A program made the translations under genes and the position numbers. A stretch of DNA of 64,000 nt from Caulobacter endophyticus (GTDB lineage: Bacteria; Pseudomonadota; Alphaproteobacteria; Caulobacterales; Caulobacteraceae), in assembly GCF_029543245.1 (NCBI RefSeq), contig NZ_JARQWV010000009.1:62001-126000 (forward strand), written 5' to 3'. The notes under the pieces were generated by a model. The model was not told where the DNA came from and made no database searches. It saw nothing but the letters and a program-made list of their open reading frames with translations. Shown in pieces: positions 51,869 to 60,313 of this stretch; the first letter of the stretch is position 1; each line of letters opens with the position of its first letter.

Positions 51869-53881
51869 TCAAATAACAGGCGCGGCGGGATAGGCCGTCA
51901 GAACCGGGCCCAGCGCCGCCTTCAGCGGGCCAAGCCACGGCTCATAGTTGCGCCACTGGTCGACCCCGTCGCGGAAAATCGGCTGGCGCACCTGCTCGGA
52001 GCTGGCGGTGCGCACGGCGCGGTCGTTCTGGTGGAAATCCAGGCATGTCGCCTCGAACGGCAGGCCGCAATGATCCAGCAACCGGCGGATCTCGCCTTCC
52101 GGGTCCTCGACCATCGCCTCGTAGATCACCCGGTGCACGCGCCCCGGCAGCACCGCGTCGAAGTGCGCCATCAGGTCCACATAGTCGGCGTAGTAGCGGC
52201 CGATGTCCTCCAGCCCGTAGCTGAAGGTCTGGCCGCGCGCGAAGTGCTGCTTGAAGCCCGAAAAGCAGCAGCCCAGCGGATGACGACGCGCGTCGATGAT
52301 CTTGGCGTTGGGCAGCATCAGATGGATCAGCCCGGCGTGGGCGAAGTTGTTGGGCATCTTGTCGACGAAGAACGGCCGGTCGGTCTTGCGCTGCACCCGC
52401 GTGCGCTCGAGGTACTCCTCGCCCAGCGCCCGCAGGGCGTCGGCGTCCAGCGTCGCCAGCGCTTCGGGATACAGCCCCTCGCCTCGCCGGCCGCCCAGCC
52501 GCTTGGCGATGGCGATGACGTCGGGCAGTTCCATCGTGCCCTCGACCTGCGAGTGGCTGGCCAGGATCTGCTCGATCAGGGTCGAGCCCGAGCGCGGCAG
52601 GCCGACGACGAAGATCGGATCAGGCGCGGCCGCGCCCCAGCCTTGCCGCTCGGCGAAGAAGCCCTTTGTAAACAGCGTCTTGCTGCGGGCCACGTGCGCC
52701 GTGGCCTCGTCGGCGTCGTAGCGGATCTGGACGCGGCGCAGCTCTGCGCCCCTGGCGTAGTGCCCGAAGCTCGCCTCGTAGCGCCCGGCGTCCTCCAGCG
52801 CCTTGCCCAGGGCGTAGTGCAGGTGGAAGCGGTCCTCGTCGCCCAGGTCGGCGCTCGCCAGTTGACCCTCCATGACCGCCAGGTCGGCGTCGGAGAACCG
52901 CAGGGTCTTGAGGTTGGCGAGACTCCACCAGGCCTCGCCCAGCATCGGCGCCTGCTCGACGGCCTTGCGGTAGGCGGCCTCGCACTCGGCCCGGCGGCCC
53001 AGGGTCTTCAGCGCATGGCCATAGCTCATCCAGCCCTTGGGCTGGTGCGGATGGCGCGCCAGCACCTCGCGATAGATCGCCGTCGCCGCCTCGTACTCGC
53101 CGATCCTCACCAGGGCCGCGGCGCGCAGGTTGGCATAGGCCGGATGGCGCGGGTCGGCGGCCTGCAGCAGGTCGAGTTCGCGCAGCGCCTCCAGGGTCTT
53201 GTTCTGGCGATAGAGCAAGGTCGCCAGATTGTGCCGCGCGGCCGTAAAGCCGGGCGCGAAGGCCAGGGTCTGGGTCAGGATGCGCTCGGCGTCTTCGTAG
53301 CGGCCCAGGCGCGCGGCCACCTCGGCCAGCATCCGCAGCGCCGCCGGCTCGTCGGGCCGGGCTTTGAGATAGGCCCGCAGGCCGTGCTCGGCCTCCGGCA
53401 GCCTGCCCTCGACCAGGGCCGAGGCCGCCGCGACCAGCGCCGGATCGCGCACCGAGGCCCGCACCTGCCGATCGCCGGCCGCCTGAGCGCCGACCAGATC
53501 GCCCAGCACTGTCAGCCCCACCGACAGCGCCCGCCAGGCCTCTCCGAGATCCGGATCCAGCGCGGTGGCGCGCCGCAGCGCCGCAACGGCCTCCTGGGTG
53601 CGCCCAGTGTCCAGCAGCACCAGGCCGTGTTCCAGCTGCACGTCCGGCGCGTTGGGCAGGGCTCGCGACAGCGGGTCGATCACCGGCAGGGCGGCGGCCG
53701 TATCGCCCGACAGCCGCAGGGCCGCGGCCAGGATCAGGGTCGCGCCGGGATGACGGGGAACGGCTTCCAGAATCGCCCGCGCCTGCTCGCGCGCCAGCTC
53801 GGGGTCACGCGACAACAGGCGCATCGCATGGCCCAGCGCATCGGCGAGACTGCCCGTCGGCTCCGAAACCTGCCCCTGCAT
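51869..53881 (-). CDS. TPR-repeat sulfotransferase family protein
   Basis: 670 residues. The N-terminal two-thirds (to about 370) are tandem tetratricopeptide repeats (e.g. LGEAWRALSVGLTVLGDLVGAQAAG, LGRYEDAERILTQTLAFAPGFTAARHNLATLLY). The C-terminal third is a sulfotransferase domain with the PAPS 5'-phosphosulfate loop FVVGLPRSGSTLIEQILASH near 430 and a later 3'-phosphate-binding region (IIDARRHPLGCCFSGFKQHF). Whether it truly sulfonates anything is unknown; in these genomes such genes sit beside TonB receptors, as here. 127 bases upstream of the receptor start. Confidence 0.85.
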   Translation of the reverse strand: MQGQVSEPTGSLADALGHAMRLLSRDPELAREQARAILEAVPRHPGATLILAAALRLSGDTAAALPVIDPLSRALPNAPDVQLEHGLVLLDTGRTQEAVAALRRATALDPDLGEAWRALSVGLTVLGDLVGAQAAGDRQVRASVRDPALVAAASALVEGRLPEAEHGLRAYLKARPDEPAALRMLAEVAARLGRYEDAERILTQTLAFAPGFTAARHNLATLLYRQNKTLEALRELDLLQAADPRHPAYANLRAAALVRIGEYEAATAIYREVLARHPHQPKGWMSYGHALKTLGRRAECEAAYRKAVEQAPMLGEAWWSLANLKTLRFSDADLAVMEGQLASADLGDEDRFHLHYALGKALEDAGRYEASFGHYARGAELRRVQIRYDADEATAHVARSKTLFTKGFFAERQGWGAAAPDPIFVVGLPRSGSTLIEQILASHSQVEGTMELPDVIAIAKRLGGRRGEGLYPEALATLDADALRALGEEYLERTRVQRKTDRPFFVDKMPNNFAHAGLIHLMLPNAKIIDARRHPLGCCFSGFKQHFARGQTFSYGLEDIGRYYADYVDLMAHFDAVLPGRVHRVIYEAMVEDPEGEIRRLLDHCGLPFEATCLDFHQNDRAVRTASSEQVRQPIFRDGVDQWRNYEPWLGPLKAALGPVLTAYPAAPVI

Positions 53882-54131
53882 GCAACCCCGCGACGCTCTC
53901 TACGGCGAGCATCGGAGAACGCCGGTGGGCGGGTGTCAATCGGGCTGGCGCTCGCTCTTAGCAAGGACACGTGGTGTGCCGATAAAAGCCGCCTCCCTCG
54001 CCCTTGTGGCGAGGGCCCATGCCGGACACGGCTCAGACAGCGCCGAACATGAAAGGTTTGAGCAGCGGAACGATGGATCCTGGGCACAAGGCCCAGGAAG
54101 GCAGATAGGGATTACGCCTCCCGCAGTTCCC
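53882..54131. other. Non-coding gap upstream of the sulfotransferase gene
   Basis: 250 bases between the TPR-sulfotransferase start and the end of the small gene on the same strand. It contains a short hairpin CCTCGCCCTTGTGGCGAGG; otherwise no gene or clear promoter. Confidence 0.4.
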
Positions 54132-54461
54132 TCAGCCCCCGGTCTCGTCCACGGCGATGATCACCGGCTTGCCCCGCGACCAGGGGTCCCACCCGGCTTC
54201 GAGCGCCGAGGCGATGGCGGTCGCCACCAGCTTCTTGGGCACTTGCTCGGTCTTCAGCTGCGGCGCGCCGTAGCGGGGCTGCTCGCCAGGCGGGAACTCG
54301 ATGACGACCTCGCGCTTGCCCTCGACATGGTGCACGGCGATGGCCATGCCGTGCCGCTCGGTCGGGTCCTTGGACCAGTGGGGCGTGCGTTGCAGCCGCC
54401 AGACATAGGTCTCGCCGTCGACTTCGATCTCGAATTCCGGGTTCAGCTTGGTTCGCGCCAT
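54132..54461 (-). CDS. Hypothetical protein
   Basis: 109 residues, soluble, with no signal peptide. MARTKLNPEFEIEVDGETYVWRLQRTPHW suggests a small beta-sheet (two Trp/Tyr-rich strands), then a helix KKLVATAIASALEAGWDPWSRGKP. It looks like a conserved short protein of alphaproteobacteria but I cannot name it. It is divergent from the ArsR gene with 78 bases between, so the palindrome at 54517 could affect both. Confidence 0.6.
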   Translation of the reverse strand: MARTKLNPEFEIEVDGETYVWRLQRTPHWSKDPTERHGMAIAVHHVEGKREVVIEFPPGEQPRYGAPQLKTEQVPKKLVATAIASALEAGWDPWSRGKPVIIAVDETGG

Positions 54462-54516
54462 GACGGGGTGTTAGCGCGCCACGCCCGTCGAAGCCAGTCG
54501 CTGCTTGACTCATTTC

Positions 54517-54534
54517 GACGATTAGCTAATCGTC
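54517..54534. promoter_or_regulatory. 18-bp palindromic operator before the ArsR-type gene
   Basis: GACGATTAGCTAATCGTC is a perfect palindrome ending 5 bases before the ATG at 54540. Such dyads bind ArsR/SdpR dimers; its position over the translation start region would give autorepression. Confidence 0.78.
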
Positions 54535-54539
54535 TTATC

Positions 54540-54836
54540 ATGAGCCAGGTATTCAAGGCCCTTTCCGATCCCACCCGCCGGCGGGTTCTGCAGCTCCTGC
54601 GCAAGGGGCCGCTCAGCGCCGGCGAGCTGAGCGATCAGTTCGACGTCTCCAAGCCGACCATGTCGGCCCATTTCGCGGTGCTCCGCGAAGCCGACCTCGT
54701 CCACGCCGAGAAGGCCGGCAAGTCGGTCGTCTACCACCTGAAGCTCTCGGTGCTCGAAGAGGCGCTGCTGGGCTTCGTCCACTCGTTCGGCGTCGGCGAG
54801 CAAGCATCGGCGCCGAAGCAGGAGGTTACGGAATGA
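54540..54836 (+). CDS. ArsR/SmtB-family repressor (SdpR-like autorepressor)
   Basis: 98 residues: MSQVFKALSDPTRRRVLQLLRKGPLSAGELSDQFDVSKPTMSAHFAVLREADLV is a compact winged helix, with no visible metal-binding cysteine pair, so it is not a typical metal sensor. The ALSDPTRR start matches SdpR-like autorepressors that pair with SdpI membrane proteins. The next gene overlaps by 4 bases (ATGA). The palindrome just upstream is its likely operator. The frame is open upstream but ATG at 54540 fits the family. Confidence 0.86.
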   Translation: MSQVFKALSDPTRRRVLQLLRKGPLSAGELSDQFDVSKPTMSAHFAVLREADLVHAEKAGKSVVYHLKLSVLEEALLGFVHSFGVGEQASAPKQEVTE

Positions 54837-55207
54837 AGAAGGAAGTGATCGCAGACCTCGCCTGGGGCGTCGGCATCGTCGTCCTGGCCCTGGCCGCCAG
54901 CCTCGCGCGCAAGCTGGGCTATATCGACACCGACACCGTCAACCGCCTGGTCATGGGGGCCATCGGCCTGATGGTCGCCTGGTTCGGCAACCGCATGCCC
55001 AAGCGGTTCGTCCCCAGCGACTGGGGCCGTCGCGTCAACCGGTTCGGCGGCTGGTCGATGGCGCTGAGCGGGCTGGTCTATGCCGGCCTGTGGGCCTTCG
55101 CCCCCTTCGAGGTGGCGGTCGTGGGCGGCTGCGGCGCGATCCTGGCCGGCATCGCCCTGACCATCGGCTACTGCCTGTCGCTGCGGGCGAAGTCCAAGGC
55201 CCTATAG
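54833..55207 (+). CDS. SdpI-like four-helix membrane protein
   Basis: 124 residues with four membrane segments: IVVLALAASLAR, VMGAIGLMVAWFGN, GWSMALSGLVYAGLWAFA and GGCGAILAGIALTIGYCLSL. In Bacillus, SdpI both gives immunity to the SdpC toxin and sequesters SdpR at the membrane; here no toxin gene is near. It overlaps the ArsR-type gene by 4 bases and ends inside the convergent puuB gene by 6 bases. Assignment is by arrangement and topology. Confidence 0.68.
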   Translation: MKKEVIADLAWGVGIVVLALAASLARKLGYIDTDTVNRLVMGAIGLMVAWFGNRMPKRFVPSDWGRRVNRFGGWSMALSGLVYAGLWAFAPFEVAVVGGCGAILAGIALTIGYCLSLRAKSKAL

Positions 55208-56488
55208 CCGGTCGCGCAGCGCGTACCAGGAAAGGCCCGCCACCGTCAGCGGCCAGCGCAGCAGCCGGCCGCCTGGGAACGGCGGGGTCGGCAGGCGCGA
55301 CAGCAGCTCCACCCCGCCCGTCTCGCCCAGGGCCGCATCGGCCAGGAGCTTGCCGAACCACGGCGCCAGCATCACCCCCTGCCCAGAATAGCCGGCCGCC
55401 GCCCACACGCCCGGCGCCAGTTCCCGCACGAATGGCGAGCGGTGCACGGTGATCCCCAGGGTTCCGCCCCAGGCGTGGGTCACCTTCACCTCGGCCAGGT
55501 CGGGATAGATCTTCAGCATGTGGCGGCGCACGAAGCCCGGCAGGTCCGGCGGAAAGCCCGGCCGGTAGTTCTCGCCGCCACCGAACAGCAGCCGGCCGTC
55601 CGGGCTCTTGCGGAAGTAGTTCACGACGAAGCGGCTGTCGGCCACGGCGGCGTTCGAGCGGATGATGGTCTCGGCGCGCTCTCCCAAAGGCTCGGTCGCC
55701 AGCACGAAGTTGTTGATCGGCATCACCCGCGCCCGGGCCTCGCCCCCGGCCAGCTCGTCCAGATAGCCGTCGCCGGTCAGGATCAGCTGGTCGCACAGCA
55801 CCCGGCCCGCCGCGGTCTCGACCACGATCCTTCCGCCCTCGCGCCGCCAGGCCCGGGCGCGGCTGCGCTCGTGGATCACCACTCCCCTGGCCAGCGCCGC
55901 CTTCGCCAGGCCCAGGGCCAGGTTCAGCGGATGCAGGTGGCCACCGCCGTTGTCACGCGTCCCGCCGTGATAGACCGCCGTGCCCAGCTCTTCAGCCAGG
56001 GCGTCCTCGTCGATCAGCTCCAGCTCGTGATAGCCGTAGCGGGCGGCCATGAACTCGATGTGGTCGAGATCCTCGCCCTCGCCGCCCGTCTTGTGGCGGG
56101 CGTGGATCATGCCCGGCGTGAAGTCGCAGGCGATGGCGTGCTCGGCGATGGTCGCGGTCAGGTGCGAGCGGGCGTCCAGCGCCATCTTCCACAGCGCCAG
56201 GGCGTCGTCGCGACCGACCGTCTTCTCCAGCCAGGCCTGGTCGTTGCGCTGGCCCATATGCACCTGGCCGCCGTTGCGCCCCGAGGCGCCGGACCCGACC
56301 TGCGCGGCCTCCAGCACGACCACCGACACCCCGCGCGAAGCCAGTTCCAGCGCCGCGCCAAGGCCGGTGTAGCCCGCGCCGACGACGCAGACGTCGGCGA
56401 AGGCGTCGCCGTCGAGGGCGGGCAGCGGCGGCAGGGCGTGAGCCGTGGCGGCGTACCAGGAGGTGGAAGGATGGCCGGTGTTGTTCAT
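55202..56488 (-). CDS. puuB: Gamma-glutamylputrescine oxidase-like FAD oxidoreductase (PuuB)
   Basis: 428 residues, D-amino-acid-oxidase family. FAD-binding DVCVVGAGYTGLGAALELASRGVSVVVLEA at the N-terminus and GRNGGQVH with FVVNYFRKSPDGRLLFGGGENY; the C-terminal AAGYSGQGVMLAPWFGKLLADAALG is the second cofactor stretch. PuuB oxidises gamma-glutamylputrescine to the aldehyde and H2O2. The ATG at 56488 fits the family start MNNTGHPSTSWYAAT; a codon upstream lies inside the repeat. It follows puuA (gap 159 with a family 2 repeat). Substrate inferred from context. Confidence 0.83.
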   Translation of the reverse strand: MNNTGHPSTSWYAATAHALPPLPALDGDAFADVCVVGAGYTGLGAALELASRGVSVVVLEAAQVGSGASGRNGGQVHMGQRNDQAWLEKTVGRDDALALWKMALDARSHLTATIAEHAIACDFTPGMIHARHKTGGEGEDLDHIEFMAARYGYHELELIDEDALAEELGTAVYHGGTRDNGGGHLHPLNLALGLAKAALARGVVIHERSRARAWRREGGRIVVETAAGRVLCDQLILTGDGYLDELAGGEARARVMPINNFVLATEPLGERAETIIRSNAAVADSRFVVNYFRKSPDGRLLFGGGENYRPGFPPDLPGFVRRHMLKIYPDLAEVKVTHAWGGTLGITVHRSPFVRELAPGVWAAAGYSGQGVMLAPWFGKLLADAALGETGGVELLSRLPTPPFPGGRLLRWPLTVAGLSWYALRDRL

Positions 56489-56496
56489 CGCCGACC

Positions 56497-56633
56497 TCCC
56501 CCTCTCCCATAGGGAGAGGGAGGGGCCCATGGCGAAGCCATGGGAGGGTGAGGGGTTTCACGGCCGGCGGCATAACCCCTCATCCTCCCACGCCTGACGG
56601 CGCGGGCCCCTCCTTCTCCCTCTGGGAGAAGGT
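56497..56633. repeat. Intergenic inverted repeat, family 2, copy 2
   Basis: CTCCCCCTCTCCCATAGGGAGAGGGAGG, GGCCCATGGCGAAGCCATGGG, GGGTGAGGGGTTTCA; mirrored by ACCCCTCATCCTCCCACGCC...GGCGCGGGCCCCTCCTTCTCCCTCTGGGAGAAGG. Lies between puuA and puuB. Confidence 0.88.
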
Positions 56634-56647
56634 GACCGACAGCCGCC

Positions 56648-58048
56648 CTAAACATTCAGCAGCAGGAACTCCCGCTCCCACGGGCTGATGGTGCGCATGA
56701 AGGTCTCGTACTCGGCCTGCTTCACCCGGGCGTAGGCCGTGCAGAAGGTGGCGCCGAGGATGTCGGTCAGGGCCTTGGCCTCCTCGAACAGGGTCACCGA
56801 CTCCAGCAGGCTGCGCGGCAGCTCGATGCCCCGGGCCCCGGCGTCGATCTCCACCGGCGCCGTGGGAGCCAGGTTCTGGGTCATGCCCAGATAGCCGCAG
56901 GCCAGCACCGCGGCGATGGCCAGGTACGGATTGGCGTCCGACGAGGGGATGCGGTTCTCCACCCGGCGGTTGGCCGGATCGGACGGCGGCACGCGCAGGC
57001 CGCAGGTGCGGTTGTCATATCCCCACTGGGTGTTGACCGGCGCGCCGCTGTCGCGGGCGATGCGGCGGTAGCTGTTCACGTAGGGGGCCAGTATGGCCAT
57101 GATCGCCGGCAGATAGCGCTGCTGCCCGGCGATGAAGGCGTAGAAGGACGGCGTCGCCTCGCCAGTCTTGGGATCCGAGAACAGGTTGTCGCCGTCCTCG
57201 GTCAGGATCGACTGGTGCACGTGCATGGCGCTGCCCGGCTCGCCCGCCATCGGCTTGGCCATGAAGGTGGCGTAGATGTCGTGCTCCATCGCCGCCTCGC
57301 GGATGGTGCGCTTCATCATGAACACCTGGTCGGCCAGCTCCAGCGGGGTGCCGTGGCGCAGGTTGATCTCCATCTGCGCCACCCCGCTCTCGTGGATCAG
57401 GGTGTCGATCTCCAGGCCCTGGCGCTCGGAGTATTCGTACATGTCCTCGAACAGGGCGTCGAACTCGTTGACCGCGCTGATCGAATAGCCCTGGCGGCCG
57501 CTCTCGGGCCGGCCCGACCGGCCGACCGGCGGCTTCAGCGGATAGTCCCAGTCGATGTTCTTCTCGACCAGATAGAACTCGATCTCCGGCGCCACGATCG
57601 GGCTCCAGCCCTTCTCGCGATACAGAGACAGCACCCGGCGCAGCACCTGGCGGGGGCTTTCCTCCACCGGCCGGCCGTCGGGGTGGAAGGCGTCGTGGAT
57701 CACCTGGGCGGTCGGGTCCTGCGCCCAGGGCACCGTGGCCAGCGTGGCCAGGTCAGGGGTCAGGAAGATGTCGGTGTCCGACTGCACCGCGTTCACCGCC
57801 CCCTCGAACTCGGGGAAGTCGCCGGTGATGGTCTGATAGAACACCGCCAGCGGCAGGTTCATCGACGGGGTCCCTAGGAACTTGCGCACCGGCATGATCT
57901 TGCCGCGGGCCACGCCGGCAAGGTCGGGCACGACGCACTCGATCTCCTCGATGTTCTGGCTGCGGAACCAGGCCTGGGCCTCGTCCAGCGTCTTGACCCC
58001 CCGGGTGACCTTCGGACCGTCGTGGTTCTTCTTGTGCTTGGGCTTCAT
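56648..58048 (-). CDS. puuA: Glutamine synthetase-type ligase, probable gamma-glutamylputrescine synthetase
   Basis: 466 residues with the glutamine synthetase fold. Visible: N-terminal IEEIECVVPDLAGVARGKIMPVRKFL, the metal-binding EIEFYLVEKN, HMHVHQSI-like AMHVHQSILTEDGDNLF, and the C-terminal NRRVENRIPSSDANPYLAIAAVLACGYLG. The family is longer in true GlnA and carries an adenylylation Tyr; this one lacks an obvious one and fits PuuA/GSIII-like ligases. It ligates glutamate to putrescine using ATP. Clustered with puuD, puuB and transport genes. Confidence 0.84.
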   Translation of the reverse strand: MKPKHKKNHDGPKVTRGVKTLDEAQAWFRSQNIEEIECVVPDLAGVARGKIMPVRKFLGTPSMNLPLAVFYQTITGDFPEFEGAVNAVQSDTDIFLTPDLATLATVPWAQDPTAQVIHDAFHPDGRPVEESPRQVLRRVLSLYREKGWSPIVAPEIEFYLVEKNIDWDYPLKPPVGRSGRPESGRQGYSISAVNEFDALFEDMYEYSERQGLEIDTLIHESGVAQMEINLRHGTPLELADQVFMMKRTIREAAMEHDIYATFMAKPMAGEPGSAMHVHQSILTEDGDNLFSDPKTGEATPSFYAFIAGQQRYLPAIMAILAPYVNSYRRIARDSGAPVNTQWGYDNRTCGLRVPPSDPANRRVENRIPSSDANPYLAIAAVLACGYLGMTQNLAPTAPVEIDAGARGIELPRSLLESVTLFEEAKALTDILGATFCTAYARVKQAEYETFMRTISPWEREFLLLNV

Positions 58049-58080
58049 GAGGGCGCTCCTCGCGCTTGCTGAAGTTTGGG

Positions 58081-58491
58081 CTATTGGAAAGGATTGACGA
58101 TACGGACGCCCTCTACGATCTGGCCGTGCGAGAGGTCCTCGGTGAACAGTTCGGTGCAGCCGGCTGCCCGCGCGGCGGCGATCACGGCGCTGTCCCAGTA
58201 AGAAAAGCCGTAGCGCGCCTTGATCTCCAGTGCCGACAGCAACACGGCCAGGGTGTTGTCCTGCACCTTGAAGCGGGTCCAGGTCCGGACGAACTCGGCC
58301 GCATCTTCAGGCTCCAACCTTCCGGGTCGCGACGAGCGCGTGGCCTGAACGTAGAACTCCTGCAGCACCTGCACCGACAGCACGCCGTCGGTCCGGTCCA
58401 GCAAAGTTCTCGCGGCCGCGCGCTTGACCGCCTCTTCCGGCGCCTCGCTGATCGAATAGATCAGGACGTTGGTGTCGAGGAAGACGGCCAC
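58081..58491 (-). CDS. PIN-domain toxin (VapC-like)
   Basis: 136 residues. PIN-fold acidic residues: VFLDTNVLIYS (Asp6), EAPEEAVKRA, the YWDSAVIAAARAAG aspartate near 103 and the TEDL end near 116. Such toxins are Mg-dependent ribonucleases that cut tRNA or rRNA. GTG start follows the antitoxin stop directly (TAGGTG), so translation is coupled. It is inserted between puuA and the aminotransferase gene of the putrescine cluster. Confidence 0.85.
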   Translation of the reverse strand: MAVFLDTNVLIYSISEAPEEAVKRAAARTLLDRTDGVLSVQVLQEFYVQATRSSRPGRLEPEDAAEFVRTWTRFKVQDNTLAVLLSALEIKARYGFSYWDSAVIAAARAAGCTELFTEDLSHGQIVEGVRIVNPFQ

Positions 58492-58728
58492 CTACTCCCC
58501 ACGCCGATAGAGTTCGTCGCGCGGCACATTGTCGGCGGCCCGAAAGCCCCTGATCTTCTCACGCAACTCGAGCTCGCGCCGCTTCAGCCGCTCGAACTCG
58601 CTTTCGCCTTGGGCGACCTCGACCAGATACTTGCGCACCATGGCTGAGACGGACGTCTCCTGCTCGGCGGCCCGGATGCGGGCGCGCCGATAGGTTTCGT
58701 CGTCGATCGAGACTGTGATATTCTTCAT
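58492..58728 (-). CDS. Antitoxin of the PIN-type toxin (CopG/VapB-like)
   Basis: 78 residues. The N-terminal KNITVSIDDETYRRARIRAAEQETSVSAMVRKYL is a ribbon-helix-helix DNA-binding domain, and the C-terminal charged helix LKRRELELREKIRGF would wrap the toxin. Likely autoregulates with VapC at the three 8-bp direct repeats just upstream. Toxin and antitoxin genes touch. Confidence 0.85.
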   Translation of the reverse strand: MKNITVSIDDETYRRARIRAAEQETSVSAMVRKYLVEVAQGESEFERLKRRELELREKIRGFRAADNVPRDELYRRGE

Positions 58729-58730
58729 GA

Positions 58731-58754
58731 TCTCACAGTATCACAGTTTCACAG
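58731..58754 (-). promoter_or_regulatory. Three tandem 8-bp repeats, antitoxin operator
   Basis: On the minus strand CTGTGAAA-CTGTGATA-CTGTGAGA, adjacent units with no spacer, ending 2 bases before the antitoxin ATG. Direct repeats of this size are typical of ribbon-helix-helix operators. The upstream aminotransferase stop is only 6 bases away, so the promoter must overlap its end. Confidence 0.72.
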
Positions 58755-58760
58755 CCACTT

Positions 58761-60164
58761 TCAGTCCTCCACCTTCGGCTTCAGCGCCCGCAGCACCGGC
58801 TCGGCCTCGTCGAGCGATTTGCGGATGATCCCCACCAGTTCGTCGATCTCGGCCTTGGTGATGATCAGCGGCGGGCAGCAGACGATGCTGTCGCGGATGG
58901 CCCGCACCATCAGGCCGTTCTTGATGCACAGGTCGCGCACGATCGGCCCGGCCTCGCCCTCCTTGTCGAGGAAGCGATGGTTGGTCCCCTTCTCGCGGAC
59001 GATCTCGACCGCGCCGATCAGGCCCAGCGAGCGGGTCTCGCCCACCAGTGGATGATCGTTCAGCGACGCCAGCGCCTGGGCCAGGTAGGGGCCCGTCTCG
59101 TCGCGGGTGCGCTCGACCAGGCCCTCGCGCTCCATGATCTCGATGTTCTTGAGCGCTACGGCCGCCGCGGTCGGGTGGCCCGAATAGGTAAAGCCGTGGA
59201 TGAAGTCGCCGCCCTTCTCGCGCAGCTCGGCGACGATGTGGTCGGCCACGCCCACGGCGCTGATCGGCAGGTAGCCGGACGACAGGCCCTTGGCCATGGC
59301 GATCAGGTCGGGCTTGATCCCGTAGTGCTGGTGGCCGAACCACGTCCCCAGCCGCCCGAAGCCGCAGATCACCTCGTCGCAGACCAGCAGGATCCCGTAC
59401 TTGCGGCACAGGGCCTCGACCGCGGGCCAATAGCCGTCCGGCGGAATGATCACCCCGCCCGCCCCCTGCACCGGCTCGCCGATGAAGGCCGCGACGTTCT
59501 CGGGGCCGACCTCAAGGATCTTGTCCTCGATCGCCTTGACCGCCCGGTCGCGGAAGGCGGCCGGATCCTCGCCAAAGCCGTCGCCGAACAGGTAGGGCTG
59601 CATCACGTGCTCGACGCCGGCGATCGGCAGGTCGCCTTGGCGGTGCATGTGCTTCATCCCGCCCAGCGACACCCCGGCCACGGTCGAGCCGTGATAGGCG
59701 TTCCAGCGGCTGATGAAGACGGTGCGGCTCGGCTCCCCCTTCAGCTTCCAATAGTGGCGCACCAGGCGGAAGACCGTGTCGTTCGCCTCCGACCCCGACG
59801 AATTGTAGAAGACGTGGCTCAGATACCCGCCCATCTTCTGCGCGATCTTGGCCGCCAGCTGGATCGGCGGCGGCGAGGCCGTCTTGAAGAAGGTGTTGTA
59901 GTACGGCAGCTCCAGCATCTGGTCGTAGGCCGCCTGGGCAAGCTCGGTGCGGCCATAGCCGACATTGACGCACCACAGCCCGGCCATGCCGTCGAGGATC
60001 CGGTGACCCTCGCCGTCGTGGATGTAGACGCCCTCGGCCCGCGTGATGATCCGGCTGCCGCCCTGCTCGGCGATGACCTTGTGGTCGGCCTGGGCCGGCA
60101 GGTGGTGAGCCAGGTCCAGGCGCTTGAGTTCGGCGATGTCGTGGTTGCGGAGGGGGGCGGTCAT
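58761..60164 (-). CDS. Class III aminotransferase, probable putrescine/4-aminobutyrate type
   Basis: 467 residues. PLP-fold type I of the class III subgroup: SSGSEANDTVFRLVRHYW (phosphate binding), WNAYHGSTVAGVSLGG, LLVCDEVICGFGRLG and the PLP lysine in LIAMAKGLSSGYLPISAV near residue 290. The ATG at 60164 (MTAPLRNHDIAEL) is chosen because the longer frame would read through a repeat. In a puu/pot cluster the likely substrates are putrescine, GABA or gamma-aminobutyraldehyde-derived amines with pyruvate or 2-oxoglutarate (inference). Followed by the toxin-antitoxin pair. Confidence 0.86.
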   Translation of the reverse strand: MTAPLRNHDIAELKRLDLAHHLPAQADHKVIAEQGGSRIITRAEGVYIHDGEGHRILDGMAGLWCVNVGYGRTELAQAAYDQMLELPYYNTFFKTASPPPIQLAAKIAQKMGGYLSHVFYNSSGSEANDTVFRLVRHYWKLKGEPSRTVFISRWNAYHGSTVAGVSLGGMKHMHRQGDLPIAGVEHVMQPYLFGDGFGEDPAAFRDRAVKAIEDKILEVGPENVAAFIGEPVQGAGGVIIPPDGYWPAVEALCRKYGILLVCDEVICGFGRLGTWFGHQHYGIKPDLIAMAKGLSSGYLPISAVGVADHIVAELREKGGDFIHGFTYSGHPTAAAVALKNIEIMEREGLVERTRDETGPYLAQALASLNDHPLVGETRSLGLIGAVEIVREKGTNHRFLDKEGEAGPIVRDLCIKNGLMVRAIRDSIVCCPPLIITKAEIDELVGIIRKSLDEAEPVLRALKPKVED

Positions 60165-60189
60165 GTGTGGGTTTCCCGTGCGTTTCTTT

Positions 60190-60313
60190 TCTCCCTTCCC
60201 CCTATGATGGGGGAAGGGTCGGGGATGGGGGTGACAGCGGTTCAGGGCCCGGCGCGCGCCGAACCGCCGTAACCACCCCCACCCCTGGCCCCTCCCCCAT
60301 CGAGGGGGAGGGG
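60190..60313. repeat. Intergenic inverted repeat, family 3, copy 3
   Basis: CTCCCTTCCCCCTATGATGGGGGAAGGGTCGGGGATGGGGGTGAC, then an extra inner hairpin CGGTTCAGGGC...GCCGAACCG, and CACCCCCACCCCTGGCCCCTCCCCCATCGAGGGGGAGGG. Overlaps the 3' end of puuD. Confidence 0.9.
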
